A stretch of 64,000 bases of DNA from Variovorax sp. KK3. GTDB lineage: Bacteria > Pseudomonadota > Gammaproteobacteria > Burkholderiales > Burkholderiaceae_C. Below are positions 33,065 through 42,005 of the stretch, piece after piece. Each line of letters starts with the position of its first letter. The first letter of the stretch is position 1. The position numbers and the translations under genes are program-made. The stretch lies in the NCBI RefSeq assembly GCF_001984055.1, contig NZ_LYVO01000034.1:1-64000 (forward strand), in the 5' to 3' direction. The notes below the pieces were generated by a model. It was given only the letters and a program-made list of their open reading frames with translations, did no database searches and had not been told where the DNA came from.

Positions 33065-33259
33065 ATGCCAGTGATTCGTGTTGAATTGTCCGCCGGACGC
33101 ACCCATGAGCAGAAACAGAAGGTGGTGGACGACGTGACCAAGTCGATGGTCGAGCATTGCGGGTGCCCGCCCGAATCGGTTCACGTGATATTTTCCGACG
33201 TGAAATCGTCGGACTGGGCCGTCGCAGGGAAATTCTTAGGTCAGCCGAGCGCTACCTGA
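33065..33259 (+). CDS. 4-oxalocrotonate tautomerase-like enzyme
   Basis: A 64-residue tautomerase of the 4-OT family. The catalytic N-terminal proline follows the initiator Met (MPVIRVELSAGRT), and the C-terminal half has VHVIFSDVKSSDW. The ribosome site GGGAGGA precedes the ATG. It forms a two-gene unit with the VOC protein and ends 8 bp inside the convergent GntR gene. It would tautomerise an unsaturated 2-oxo acid or a related enol. Confidence 0.85.
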   Translation: MPVIRVELSAGRTHEQKQKVVDDVTKSMVEHCGCPPESVHVIFSDVKSSDWAVAGKFLGQPSAT

Positions 33260-33938
33260 ACGGGCCGCAAGCGGTCCCACCGATTCCGCTTGCAACAACG
33301 TTCTCCAGCGCGCGTTGGGTGTGTTCGATGTGGGTCTCGAGGAGCGTGACCGCGCCTGCGACGTCCTTGGCGATGCAGGCCTTAAGAATCTCGCGGTGCT
33401 CAGCTTGCGGCGTCTTTCGGCCGGACTTGTACGACTGCTGTGCGCGCAGATGGACGCCGATCCCGCGAACTATCTCCTCGATCATCTTCAGAAGCTTCGG
33501 CCGCCCGCAGGGGGCATAGAGGCAAAGGTGAAACTCAAGGTTGAGTTCTGACCATTCGACTGGTGACTCGCTGCCATCGTATCGAGCAATGATTTCGCGA
33601 GCCTTCTTGTGATCACCGGTTTTCATCCGCGGGATGGCGAGCGAGAGCGCCCGTGTTTCCAAGCCGATGCGGATGTCCAGGATCTCGATCAACTCAGGTA
33701 TGGAGCGACTGGCAACGATCGATCCCTGGTGTGGGGTATGGTCGATCAGTCCTTCAGCCTGCAAGCGATTGAGTGCTTCACGAATCGGGATGCGGCTCAC
33801 GCCGAAACGTTTAGCAAGTGCTTCCTGCTTCAGTTGCACTCCGATACCCAGCATCCCGGAAAGTATCATGTCGCGCAGCGTGTCGGTGACAGCATCGGCA
33901 GAAAGAACGACTTCTCCAGCGGAAGGCGCGTTGGACAT
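33252..33938 (-). CDS. GntR-family regulator (FCD subfamily)
   Basis: A 228-residue GntR protein. The winged HTH covers about residues 12-75 (LRDMILSGML, then RFGVSRIPIREALNRLQAEGLI), followed by an all-helical FCD ligand domain with metal-type histidines (EFHLCLY, EHREIL, ETHIEHT). The ATG at 33938 is preferred to a longer frame because the family begins just before the HTH. It is convergent with the VOC-tautomerase pair and has an ATCC-N6-GGAT palindrome 43 bp upstream of its own start. Confidence 0.9.
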   Translation of the reverse strand: MSNAPSAGEVVLSADAVTDTLRDMILSGMLGIGVQLKQEALAKRFGVSRIPIREALNRLQAEGLIDHTPHQGSIVASRSIPELIEILDIRIGLETRALSLAIPRMKTGDHKKAREIIARYDGSESPVEWSELNLEFHLCLYAPCGRPKLLKMIEEIVRGIGVHLRAQQSYKSGRKTPQAEHREILKACIAKDVAGAVTLLETHIEHTQRALENVVASGIGGTACGPFR

Positions 33939-33980
33939 CGAAAAACCTCGTCGGTCGCAAAGTCCCAATCTTACTTTCGA

Positions 33981-33994
33981 ATCCAATAATGGAT
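33981..33994. promoter_or_regulatory. ATCC-N6-GGAT palindrome upstream of gntR
   Basis: ATCC-AATAAT-GGAT, 43 bp before the GntR start, fitting autoregulation. It differs from the copy at 48225 in one of fourteen positions. Confidence 0.45.
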
Positions 33995-34076
33995 CAGCGA
34001 CCACTGCTGGAGGATCTTGTTGAGGAACTCCCTACGCGGGCTTGATATCGCAACGGGCCGCCCGGCCGCAAGGCGC

Positions 34077-34916
34077 TCAGCACGGACGCGCCGCGCCGAA
34101 TTCCTTCGCGAGTTGGCCAGCTCGAACGTAGGCAGCGTGCACTGCAGCCTCGAGCGCCTTACCGGTGCCTTGGGCGTCCAGCGTGGCAATGGCCGCCTCC
34201 GTGGTGCCGCGCTTGGACGTTACGTTCAGACGCAGCGTGCCGAAGGGCGTGTCGGAAGAACGGGCCTGCGCGATCGCGCCGGCTGTCGTTTGGAGTACAA
34301 GCTCGCGGGCCTGCTTTTCATCGAAGCCATGGGCCTGCGCAGCACGCTGGAAAGCCTCGAGGAAGTGAAACACGTAGGCAGGCCCACTGCCTGAAACGGC
34401 GGTGACTGCGTCGAGGCGTTCGTCCGAGCCGACCCAGAAGGAGTCGCCAGTGCCCAATAGGATCTGCGCGACAAGCTCACGGTCGTCTGGCGTCACCCCG
34501 TCGAGAGCCAGAATCCCAGAGACGCCGGCACCCACCAGCGCACCCGTGTTTGGCATGACGCGAACGATGCGACGCGACCCGGTCCATGCCGCCAGGTCTT
34601 CCGAGGAGATGCCAGCCGCAATGCTGACGTGCAGGGGGGTACCGATGAAGGGCTGGATCGATTCAACTGCCTCGCGGAGCACTTGCGGCTTGACGGCCCA
34701 GACGATGACGTCCGCTCTTCGCAGAGACTCGTCGGCACGTTCGGCGGTTAGGACACCCAGCAGGGATTCCAGCTTGGAACGCTGGCTTGCCGCCGGTTCG
34801 ACAATCAGGATGGCTTGCGCCGGCCACCCCGCCTGGACCAATCCGCCCGCGAGCGCCGATGCCATTTGCCCACCCCCGACAAACGCCAGCTGACGAGGAA
34901 ACGATGAATCGGTCAT
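34077..34916 (-). CDS. proC: Pyrroline-5-carboxylate reductase
   Basis: A 279-residue ProC that reduces pyrroline-5-carboxylate to proline with NAD(P)H, cytoplasmic. The Rossmann segment LAFVGGGQMASALAGGL (about 10-26), the VMPNTGALVGAG motif near 120 and the C-terminal signature AVSGSGPAYVFHFLEA are all present. It stands alone between the gntR gene and an amidase. In this catabolic setting it could also recycle pyrroline intermediates rather than be the only biosynthetic copy. Confidence 0.93.
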   Translation of the reverse strand: MTDSSFPRQLAFVGGGQMASALAGGLVQAGWPAQAILIVEPAASQRSKLESLLGVLTAERADESLRRADVIVWAVKPQVLREAVESIQPFIGTPLHVSIAAGISSEDLAAWTGSRRIVRVMPNTGALVGAGVSGILALDGVTPDDRELVAQILLGTGDSFWVGSDERLDAVTAVSGSGPAYVFHFLEAFQRAAQAHGFDEKQARELVLQTTAGAIAQARSSDTPFGTLRLNVTSKRGTTEAAIATLDAQGTGKALEAAVHAAYVRAGQLAKEFGAARPC

Positions 34917-35512
34917 ATGCTCTTCTCACGTAGTTTGAAGAAGCGAATTCTGGGCGAATGTGATCTGAACATTTGTGCTTAGTTGTGGCGCGTTGCTGAA
35001 CAAATCACTAGTCAGCCAACCGTTCGGTCGGGTCGTTGGCATCCTCAAGCATGAGTCTGCCCTGAGTCTTTCGCCAGCGCGGCTTGGATCAGGAGGTTGT
35101 CGGGAACGTCCAGAAGTCATCGTTGGCGATCTCTTCGCCATCCTTGAAACCGACCACGCCCCCTTCGCGCGCAGGGGCCGAGTTGCGCCGGATCCAGGCC
35201 GGTGGTGTGACCACTGTTGCCGGAGTGTTCTTGTGGAGGAGGTTGTGTAAGGACTTTCGTAGTGAAAAGTTCAGTAGATCAGCCTGATCATCGAGTAATC
35301 CTCCAAAAGACGACTTGCATAATCTGCTATTCGCGAGCAACCCATGCACATCATTGGATCCATTACAGGATCGTAAAATGGAGTCAGATTCGCAAATCCC
35401 GCGCAAAAATCTGCGAACTGCAGTGACGAGGTTCACTCGAAATGCCACTTACAGCGCCGAATTCTCTCGACTGTTTCATCAACCCGGGCATTGCCCATCC
35501 TCAGGAGCTCTC
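34917..35512. other. 596-bp non-coding stretch upstream of the amidase
   Basis: I find no gene that I can support. The AT-richer part near 35240-35400 probably holds the promoter of the amidase unit and includes the ATCC-N6-GGAT palindrome at 35358. Short open frames on both strands have no family signature. Confidence 0.45.
35358..35371. promoter_or_regulatory. ATCC-N6-GGAT palindrome upstream of the amidase unit
   Basis: ATCC-ATTACA-GGAT, 142 bp before the small frame that leads into the amidase gene. Third member of the recurrent palindrome group. Confidence 0.35.
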
Positions 35513-35704
35513 ATGAAAGCAACTCTCCTACGATTCGTCCTGGGCAACTGCGGCGTTGCTGCCGCCACTGGGGTCAGCGCCCAGCCGCATACCGGCACTT
35601 TGCAGCGCATCAAAGAGTCCGGCGAAAATGGGCAATACGACGTGCCCGTTCGGTTGAAAGGCACCTCGACTCTGATCGCCAAGGCCATGGGAGTGCAGGC
35701 ATGA
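35513..35704 (+). pseudogene. Signal-peptide stub of an amino-acid binding protein
   Basis: A 63-codon frame begins after AGGAGC with a signal-peptide-like MKATLLRFVLGNCGVAAATG, then VSAQPHTGTLQRIKESG. TGTLQRIKESG is the mature N-terminus of GltI-type ABC amino-acid binding proteins. After it the homology breaks off and the frame ends 28 residues later with an ATGA overlap on the amidase start. About 230 residues of binding domain are missing. Probably an internally deleted gene kept as a translated leader for the amidase. Confidence 0.55.
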
Positions 35705-37104
35705 AGCCGGCTTCGCAGGTCCTCGCCGAAGGTTTTCCGAGCCTTGTCTCGATGGGCGCGATGCTGCGCTCCGGTGCGTGCAGTTCGGTCGATCTCGCCG
35801 AGTACACGCTGCAGCGCATTGAGCAGTTGGATGACCGGCTGCATGCCTTCGTCGGGGTCTACGCAAAGGAAGCATTGCTGGCCGCACAGGCTGCGGACAA
35901 CCAGATCCGAGCCGGCAACTGGTTAGGGCCGCTGCACGGCATCCCGGTCGCATTGAAGGACAACGTCGACCTGGCTGGCCGCCCGACCACGGCCGGCTCG
36001 ACGCTCCTCGCGAATCACGTGGCCACCAGCAATGCGTGGATCGCGCAGCGTCTTCTTTCGTGCGGCGCGGTCATCGTGGGCAAAACGCACATGGTCGAGC
36101 TTGCGCTGGGCGCGTGGGGCACCAACGAATACATGGGCGCACCGCGCAACCCGTGGGGCGGCAAGGCGCACCTTTCCCCGGGCGGCTCCAGCAGCGGTTC
36201 CGCGGTGGCGGTCGCAGCCGGCATGGTCCCGCTCTCTATTGGCACCGACACAGGTGCCTCCGTGCGCGTGCCGGCCTCGCTGTGCGGGGTGACCGGCTTC
36301 AAGCCAACGAAGGGGCGGCTGTCCAGTGAAGGCGTGGTGCCGTTGAGCACGACGCTAGACAGTGTCGGCGTGCTTGCACAGACCGCCGAAGACGCGGCCC
36401 TGATGTTTGCTACGCTTACTGGCGATACGCACGCGTTCCCGCCATCGGAACTTCAGGCGGGCGCCAACCCTCCGCTGCGGGGCCTGCGCGTCGGCTATCT
36501 CGGATCGGCGGACCTCGAGGGCCTGCAGCCCGAGATCCATCGTGCCTATGGGCGTGCGCTCGATACCTTCCGCGAACAGGGAGCGCATCTCCAGCAGCTC
36601 GCGTTGCCGACCACCTTCGACGAACTGACCGACGTGTCAAGCACCATCATGCTGTCCGAGGCCGCGGCGAGCTGGGGCCATCTAGCCGCCGACGAGGCCT
36701 TGCGGATGGATGCTTCCGTGCGATCGCGGATCCTCACCGGCGCCAGGATCGGCGCGACCAAGTACGTCGACGCCCGCAGGCGGCGTGCGGAACTCAAGCG
36801 GCTGCTCTCTTGTTCCCTCGGGGATCTGGATGTCTTTCTCACGCCCACGTCCCAGTGTACTGCGCGTCCGCTTGAGAGCGTCGACCACACTAACCCACCC
36901 GTGCGGTTCGCCCGCATCGGAAACCTGCTGGACCTTTGCGGCATCTCGGTCCAGATGGGAGAAGACGACAAGGGCCTGCCGATCGGCTTGCAGATTGCCG
37001 GGCGCACCGATGCCGATGCGCGCGTGCTCGGTGTAGCACGCGGCTACCAAGCCTGCACGCCATGGCACCGGCGCCGCTGGACCGCCGAGAGCAGCGGCCG
37101 GTAG
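35701..37104 (+). CDS. Amidase-signature hydrolase
   Basis: A 467-residue amidase-signature enzyme with triad K86 (VALKDN), S163 (GGSSSGS) and S187 (GTDTGASVR). It hydrolyses a carboxamide; the substrate is not predictable and the protein is not closely similar to the IaaH-type amidase at 10320-11753. The ATG overlaps the stop of the preceding signal-peptide stub, so its translation is coupled. A Glu-tRNA amidotransferase role is unlikely because no gatB or gatC is nearby. Confidence 0.85.
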   Translation: MKPASQVLAEGFPSLVSMGAMLRSGACSSVDLAEYTLQRIEQLDDRLHAFVGVYAKEALLAAQAADNQIRAGNWLGPLHGIPVALKDNVDLAGRPTTAGSTLLANHVATSNAWIAQRLLSCGAVIVGKTHMVELALGAWGTNEYMGAPRNPWGGKAHLSPGGSSSGSAVAVAAGMVPLSIGTDTGASVRVPASLCGVTGFKPTKGRLSSEGVVPLSTTLDSVGVLAQTAEDAALMFATLTGDTHAFPPSELQAGANPPLRGLRVGYLGSADLEGLQPEIHRAYGRALDTFREQGAHLQQLALPTTFDELTDVSSTIMLSEAAASWGHLAADEALRMDASVRSRILTGARIGATKYVDARRRRAELKRLLSCSLGDLDVFLTPTSQCTARPLESVDHTNPPVRFARIGNLLDLCGISVQMGEDDKGLPIGLQIAGRTDADARVLGVARGYQACTPWHRRRWTAESSGR

Positions 37105-37245
37105 GCTGTCTTGCCTCTTCGTCACTGCGCCAGGCGTTTGTCTCGGCCGATAGCGGTGCAATGTCGTGGTGTCGTCTGGCTCGAGCGGCGCGCGCTTGTT
37201 TGAAATCAAGATCTCGATCTGCTTTTTCCTCGACCAAGCTCTGCC

Positions 37246-38760
37246 ATGACCACTACCACTGTTCAAACAATTGAATCACTTCTTACGCAGCTAGGTATTG
37301 CCCGAGCGGCTGGCGGCGGAACATTGCGCGTGAACTCGCCAATTGATGGTGCGGAGATCGCGCGCGTGCACCAGCACTCTGCCGACGATGCGATGGCCAG
37401 CGTCGCGCGCGCGCACGAGGCATTTAAGCAGTGGCGCATGGTTCCAGCGCCGCGTCGCGGGCAACTGATCCGATTGTTTGGCGCCCAGTTGCGAACCGAA
37501 AAGGAGGCGCTCGGGAGCCTCATCGCCATCGAGACCGGCAAAATCCTCAGTGAGGGCTTGGGTGAAGTTCAGGAGATGATCGACATCTGCGATTTCGCGC
37601 TCGGCCTGTCGCGGCAGCTCTACGGGCTCACCATCGCCTCTGAACGGCCAGGGCATCGCATGATGGAGACTTGGCATCCACTTGGCGTCGTGGGCGTCAT
37701 CAGCGCTTTCAACTTCCCCGCCGCCGTGTGGGCCTGGAATGCCGCACTGGCCATCGTCTGCGGTGACGCGGTCGTCTGGAAGCCCTCGGAGAAGACGCCG
37801 TTGACGGCGTTGGCCTGCCAGGCGATCTTGCAACGTGCACTAGCCCGCTTCGGTGAGGCACCGCAAGGCCTGAGCGAAGTGCTGATCGGCCTGCGCGACA
37901 TCGGCGAGGTCGTGGTCGACAACCCTTGGGTGGCGCTGGTGTCGGCTACCGGCAGCACGCGGATGGGCGCGCAGGTAGGTCCGCGCGTGGCCGCTCGATT
38001 TGGCCGATGCCTGCTGGAGCTCGGCGGCAACAACGCGGTGATCGTCACTCCCACTGCTGATCTGGACCTGACCGTACGCGGCATCGCCTTCGCGGCGGCA
38101 GGAACCTGCGGGCAGCGCTGCACGACCACGCGCCGCTTGATCGTTCATGCGAGTGTGCGTGATGCGCTCGTGGCACGGCTGAAAAAGCTATATGCCAGGA
38201 TGCCAGTGGGCAATCCGCTGGACGACGCCACGCTGGTCGGTCCCCTGATCGATGGCGCCAGCTTCGAGAGAATGCAGGCTACGCTGAAATCCGCGGCCTC
38301 GGATGGAGGCAAGGTGACGGGAGGCGAGCGCGAACTGCGCGAGCAGTATCCCCATGCCTACTACGTGCGCCCTGCCATTGTCGAGATGCCGGGACAGACT
38401 GACACGGTGCGCCGCGAAACCTTTGCGCCGATTCTGTATGTGCTGACGTACGAGGACTTTGAGGATGCCGTGGCGCTGCAGAACGACGTGCCACAGGGCT
38501 TGTCTTGCTCTGTCTTCAGCAACGACGTGCGTGAGACCGAAGCGTTTCTAGCGTCCGACGGCTCGGACTGCGGCATCGCCAACGTGAATGTCGGAACCTC
38601 CGGCGCCGAGATTGGCGGCGCTTTCGGTGGCGAGAAGGAAACCGGCGGAGGCCGCGAGTCGGGCTCGGACGCGTGGAAGGCCTACATGCGCCGCGCCACA
38701 AACACCATCAACCACTCGCGGTCGCCGTCACTTGCGCAGGGCGTCAAGTTCGACGTATGA
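37246..38760 (+). CDS. ALDH7-family aldehyde dehydrogenase
   Basis: A 504-residue NAD-dependent aldehyde dehydrogenase of the antiquitin/ALDH7 type. The active site is N156 (SAFNFP), E258 (LLELGG) and C292 (GQRCTT), and the C-terminal signature EIGGAFGGEKETGGGRESGSD (partly quoted) is specific for this branch. ALDH7 enzymes oxidise 2-aminoadipate semialdehyde/piperideine-6-carboxylate (lysine catabolism) or related semialdehydes. It is followed by two LysR-type genes in the same direction. Confidence 0.9.
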   Translation: MTTTTVQTIESLLTQLGIARAAGGGTLRVNSPIDGAEIARVHQHSADDAMASVARAHEAFKQWRMVPAPRRGQLIRLFGAQLRTEKEALGSLIAIETGKILSEGLGEVQEMIDICDFALGLSRQLYGLTIASERPGHRMMETWHPLGVVGVISAFNFPAAVWAWNAALAIVCGDAVVWKPSEKTPLTALACQAILQRALARFGEAPQGLSEVLIGLRDIGEVVVDNPWVALVSATGSTRMGAQVGPRVAARFGRCLLELGGNNAVIVTPTADLDLTVRGIAFAAAGTCGQRCTTTRRLIVHASVRDALVARLKKLYARMPVGNPLDDATLVGPLIDGASFERMQATLKSAASDGGKVTGGERELREQYPHAYYVRPAIVEMPGQTDTVRRETFAPILYVLTYEDFEDAVALQNDVPQGLSCSVFSNDVRETEAFLASDGSDCGIANVNVGTSGAEIGGAFGGEKETGGGRESGSDAWKAYMRRATNTINHSRSPSLAQGVKFDV

Positions 38761-38895
38761 GGTGCAATGGGCGCGGTCGTGCTGCGCATGGGTGCACATC
38801 TTCACAGCCGTCGCGGGGCGCCGGACAGGCACGCACGGAGCCAGCCGCAGCTGGAACCGCACTATGATGCATCTGAAAATCTTGCGTGCAATCCA

Positions 38896-39828
38896 ATGGA
38901 TTCCCGTCAACTCGAAATTTTCGTCACGGTAGCCGAGCGGCTGAATCTGCGCGAAGCGGCCAAGACCCTTGCCATCAGCCAGCCCGCTATCAGCGTGCAG
39001 TTGCAGGCTCTCGAGTCCGAGTTGGGTTTTTCGTTGCTGATCCGGGACAAGCAACGTCTGGTCGGCTTGACCCCGGCGGGGCACCAGTATCTTGAGGCCG
39101 CTAGAAATCTTCTTGCCGGCCTTCGTGGGGCAAGCCGCAGTGCGGCCGGACTCGCGGCGGGGAAGACGGCCGTCCTCAAGGTGGGAATTGCCGAAGAAGT
39201 TTCTACCGCCAGCAGCTTCTGGTCCGCATTCCGTGATTGCCAGAGGGCACATTCCCACATCGCTTTCCAGTTCGTGGAACTCACGCTGGATGAACTCACG
39301 TCTGCGGTCGCCACCGGAGACCTGGATATGGCTTTCACGCTGCAGCATCTAGATCTGCGGGATTTGCACGTCACGCCTTTGTGGTCGCAACGATGGTACG
39401 CCGTGCTCCCGACGGGCCATCCGCTCGCCGTGGAGTCGGAGTTGGGGCCCACGGATCTGGCGCAGGTCCCGCTGGTGCTCGGCCACAGCAGGCAGTCTTC
39501 GGGCGGGCACCGGCTGATCGAGGAAGCGTTCGCGCGGGAACGGGTGCAGCCGCAGATCAACATGCGCGCGGCTCGGCGTTCCACCATGTTGATGCTGGTC
39601 GCCTCGGGTGTCGTGTGCACCTTCATGCCGGCATCGGCTGCCACAAGGGGCCTGCCAGGGATGGCGATGGTGCCTTTTCGGGCCGAGCCGTTGATCGTGG
39701 TAGCGATTTCGCGAGGCGCGCAGGCACCATCCGCTTTGCGGGAGTTCTGGTCGGCATTGGGCGAGGCAAACAGCGGCTTTGATTTCGCAGGTCCCCAGGG
39801 ATCGCACTTGCCGGAGCACCGCGGATGA
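38896..39828 (+). CDS. LysR-family regulator 1 of a tandem pair
   Basis: A 310-residue LysR protein with a normal HTH at about residues 17-36 (LREAAKTLAISQPAISVQLQ) and a typical effector domain. ATG at 38896 is chosen because it gives the usual MDSRQLEIFVTVAE start; the upstream frame has no homology. It lies downstream of the ALDH7 gene and overlaps the next LysR-type gene by ATGA. Both share a TMLMLxxxGVxxTFxP segment in the effector domain, suggesting an ancient duplication. Confidence 0.88.
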   Translation: MDSRQLEIFVTVAERLNLREAAKTLAISQPAISVQLQALESELGFSLLIRDKQRLVGLTPAGHQYLEAARNLLAGLRGASRSAAGLAAGKTAVLKVGIAEEVSTASSFWSAFRDCQRAHSHIAFQFVELTLDELTSAVATGDLDMAFTLQHLDLRDLHVTPLWSQRWYAVLPTGHPLAVESELGPTDLAQVPLVLGHSRQSSGGHRLIEEAFARERVQPQINMRAARRSTMLMLVASGVVCTFMPASAATRGLPGMAMVPFRAEPLIVVAISRGAQAPSALREFWSALGEANSGFDFAGPQGSHLPEHRG

Positions 39829-40730
39829 ACCTGCGCCGGCTCCAGTACTTCTTCGAGTTCGCCCGGCGTGCTTCAGAGGACGGCGATTGGCAGGATTGGG
39901 ATTTTGTCAAATCGCACATCGCGGCGCTCGAAAAGGAACTGGGCACTGAGTTGGTCCACAAGAAGGGCCCGCAGGTCCGGCAGCTGACATCCGCGGGGCG
40001 TCACTACCTGATCGAGGCCGAGCGGTTGCTTTCGTCGCATGCCAGTGCGATGCGCATCGCGTCCGACAAGGACCAGGGGATTGCGGGAACCTTGCGCATC
40101 GGTCTGTGCGAGGAAGCGACGACCAATCGCTTCGCCAGCATCGTGGCCAGCTATTCGACGCAGTTTCCGAAGGTGCGCCTCGAGGTCGTGGAAGGCCATG
40201 CCGCCCAACTAACGTGGGCCGTCAAGCGACGCGATGTGGACCTTGCACTGACCTTGCCGCAAGATGTTGACGCGCAATTGGTTATGCACGACCTCTGGCA
40301 GGACCGCTGGACCGTTGCCCTGCCCAGGAACCACGCACTGGCGGAACGCGTGTCGCTGGGATGCGAAGACCTCGCACAGGAGCCGTTGGTGCTGGCTGAC
40401 CCGCTGCAGCAACCGCATGGGCACGAGTACATTCGCGCCGCCTTTCGGCAGGCGCAGATCGAGCCCATTGTCGGCGCCATGGCCGTGAATCGATCGACCA
40501 TGTTGATGCTGGCGACGATCGGTGTCGGCGCCACTTTTGTGCCCAAGTCAATGATCCGCGCGGCCATGAATCCCGATCGCTCGATGTCGCTGCAGTTCCG
40601 GGCATTCAATGCGAGCCCGTTGCAGATCTGCGCAGTGTTGGTGGTCAACAATCCTCCGCGCATCGCCACACATTTCCTCCAAGTGGCGCGGTCGGCCGTG
40701 GATGCGGACCCGGGCGGAAAATCGCTCTAG
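39825..40730 (+). CDS. LysR-like protein 2 with degenerate DNA-binding helix
   Basis: A 301-residue LysR-like protein. The start MNLRRLQYFFEFARR is normal, and the effector domain from about residue 85 is intact (GTLRIGLCEEATTN; TMLMLATIGVGATFVPKSM). However, the recognition helix is abnormal: where LysR proteins have a segment like AAxxLxxSQPALSRQIxALE, this one has GDWQDWDFVKSHIAALEKELG, about four residues shorter and without the SQP(A/S)(L/V)S core. It may not bind DNA alone and could work as a heterodimer with the preceding protein. Translation is coupled by an ATGA overlap. Confidence 0.8.
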   Translation: MNLRRLQYFFEFARRASEDGDWQDWDFVKSHIAALEKELGTELVHKKGPQVRQLTSAGRHYLIEAERLLSSHASAMRIASDKDQGIAGTLRIGLCEEATTNRFASIVASYSTQFPKVRLEVVEGHAAQLTWAVKRRDVDLALTLPQDVDAQLVMHDLWQDRWTVALPRNHALAERVSLGCEDLAQEPLVLADPLQQPHGHEYIRAAFRQAQIEPIVGAMAVNRSTMLMLATIGVGATFVPKSMIRAAMNPDRSMSLQFRAFNASPLQICAVLVVNNPPRIATHFLQVARSAVDADPGGKSL

Positions 40731-40854
40731 TAAGCGCGCCGCGGGGTGGCGGGCGGCTTATCACCTGATAGGCATTTGTTTCAACACGATGACAGTCCGG
40801 ACCTCAGAATCCATTCCAGGCAATCGATACCCATTTCTGGATGGAAGGTGTTAA

Positions 40855-41994
40855 ATGAGGTTTCTCAAAAGTGTGTTGATAGTGGGTGGCGGTTCTGCCG
40901 GGCTCACCTGTGCGGCCTTTCTGAGGAAAGCCGGCGTCGCGGTAGAGGTCTCGGAGATTAGCACCACGGTCAACGTCGGCGCCGCCCTGGGCCTGTCTTC
41001 CAATGCGTTGACGCCTCTGCGTGAAATCGGCGCGCTTGATGAAATCCTTGCATGCAGCACCCCCAATCTGCACATGCACGTGTGCGACGCTGACGGCCGT
41101 ACGTTAGTCGATCTTGAGCGGCCGCAGCCGGCCGGCATTGATTTTCCCGTGAATGTGATCATCGCGCGCCGGGAGCTGACTCGCATTCTGACCGGCGTGG
41201 TTGAGGCAGCGGGCGCCACCATGTTCTTCGGTCGGCAACTGGTTTCCATGCTGGCCGATTCGGATGGCGTGTCGGTTGTGTTCGACGACGGTCGCGAGGC
41301 GCGGTATGACGCCGTTGTGGGCGCAGACGGGATCGGCTCGACCGTGCGGCGGATGATTTGGGGCGAGTCGCCCATCCAGGCAACAGCGGAAGTTGGATGG
41401 CGTTGGCTGACACCGGCGCGACCTTCGATGCGGCGAGGCGCTTACTATCTGGGCAGCGGAGGTACCAATCTCGGCCTGTTCCCGATTCCGGGCCAACAGA
41501 TCTATGCGGTAATGGGCGAGCCAACGGACGACGGTTTCGTGAGCGATCCCGCTAAGCGGCGCGAAGATGTCGTGCGTCGCCTCGGCGAGCAGTTCGACGG
41601 CGCGTTCGCCCGCGATGCGCTCGCTGATCTACCGAGTGTCGAGGCCATTCATTTCAGTCGCTATCCGGCGATGCTGATGCCCCAGCCCTGGTACAAGGGC
41701 CGCATCCTGCTCATCGGCGATGCCGCGCATGCCCTGCCGCCGCACTCTTCCAGCGGCGCTGCCATGGCGATCGAAGACGGGGCTGTCCTTTACGACGAAC
41801 TGTTGCGCGCCACGGAATGGGAAGCGGGCGTGCACGCCTTCATGGAGCGCCGCTGGCCACGCGTGAAGCAGGTCTTCGAGATGGCGTGCGACCGCGTTCG
41901 ATCCAAGGCTGATCCTTCAGCGAGGAGTCTTCGAGATCCGCATACCGGCGAGAAGGTCAAGTCGCTCTGGAAATTTCTTCTGCAACCGTTCTGA
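40855..41994 (+). CDS. FAD-dependent aromatic-type monooxygenase
   Basis: A 379-residue flavoprotein of the PF01494 group (salicylate/6-hydroxynicotinate hydroxylase type). FAD-binding GGGSAG is at 11-16, the GADGIGS segment lies near 160, and the second FAD motif GDAAHALPPHSSSGAA begins at residue 288. It hydroxylates, and possibly decarboxylates, an aromatic or heteroaromatic acid. It is first in a rightward run with an ABC uptake system, an FAH-type hydrolase and a creatininase-type amidohydrolase, so a nitrogen-containing aromatic is a reasonable guess. Confidence 0.85.
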   Translation: MRFLKSVLIVGGGSAGLTCAAFLRKAGVAVEVSEISTTVNVGAALGLSSNALTPLREIGALDEILACSTPNLHMHVCDADGRTLVDLERPQPAGIDFPVNVIIARRELTRILTGVVEAAGATMFFGRQLVSMLADSDGVSVVFDDGREARYDAVVGADGIGSTVRRMIWGESPIQATAEVGWRWLTPARPSMRRGAYYLGSGGTNLGLFPIPGQQIYAVMGEPTDDGFVSDPAKRREDVVRRLGEQFDGAFARDALADLPSVEAIHFSRYPAMLMPQPWYKGRILLIGDAAHALPPHSSSGAAMAIEDGAVLYDELLRATEWEAGVHAFMERRWPRVKQVFEMACDRVRSKADPSARSLRDPHTGEKVKSLWKFLLQPF

Positions 41995-42005
41995 ACCGCG
42001 TAGCG

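Noticed and set aside
35089..35448. Minus-strand frame of 119 codons upstream of the amidase unit
   Set aside because: No ribosome site, no family signature, and it would cover the probable promoter region.
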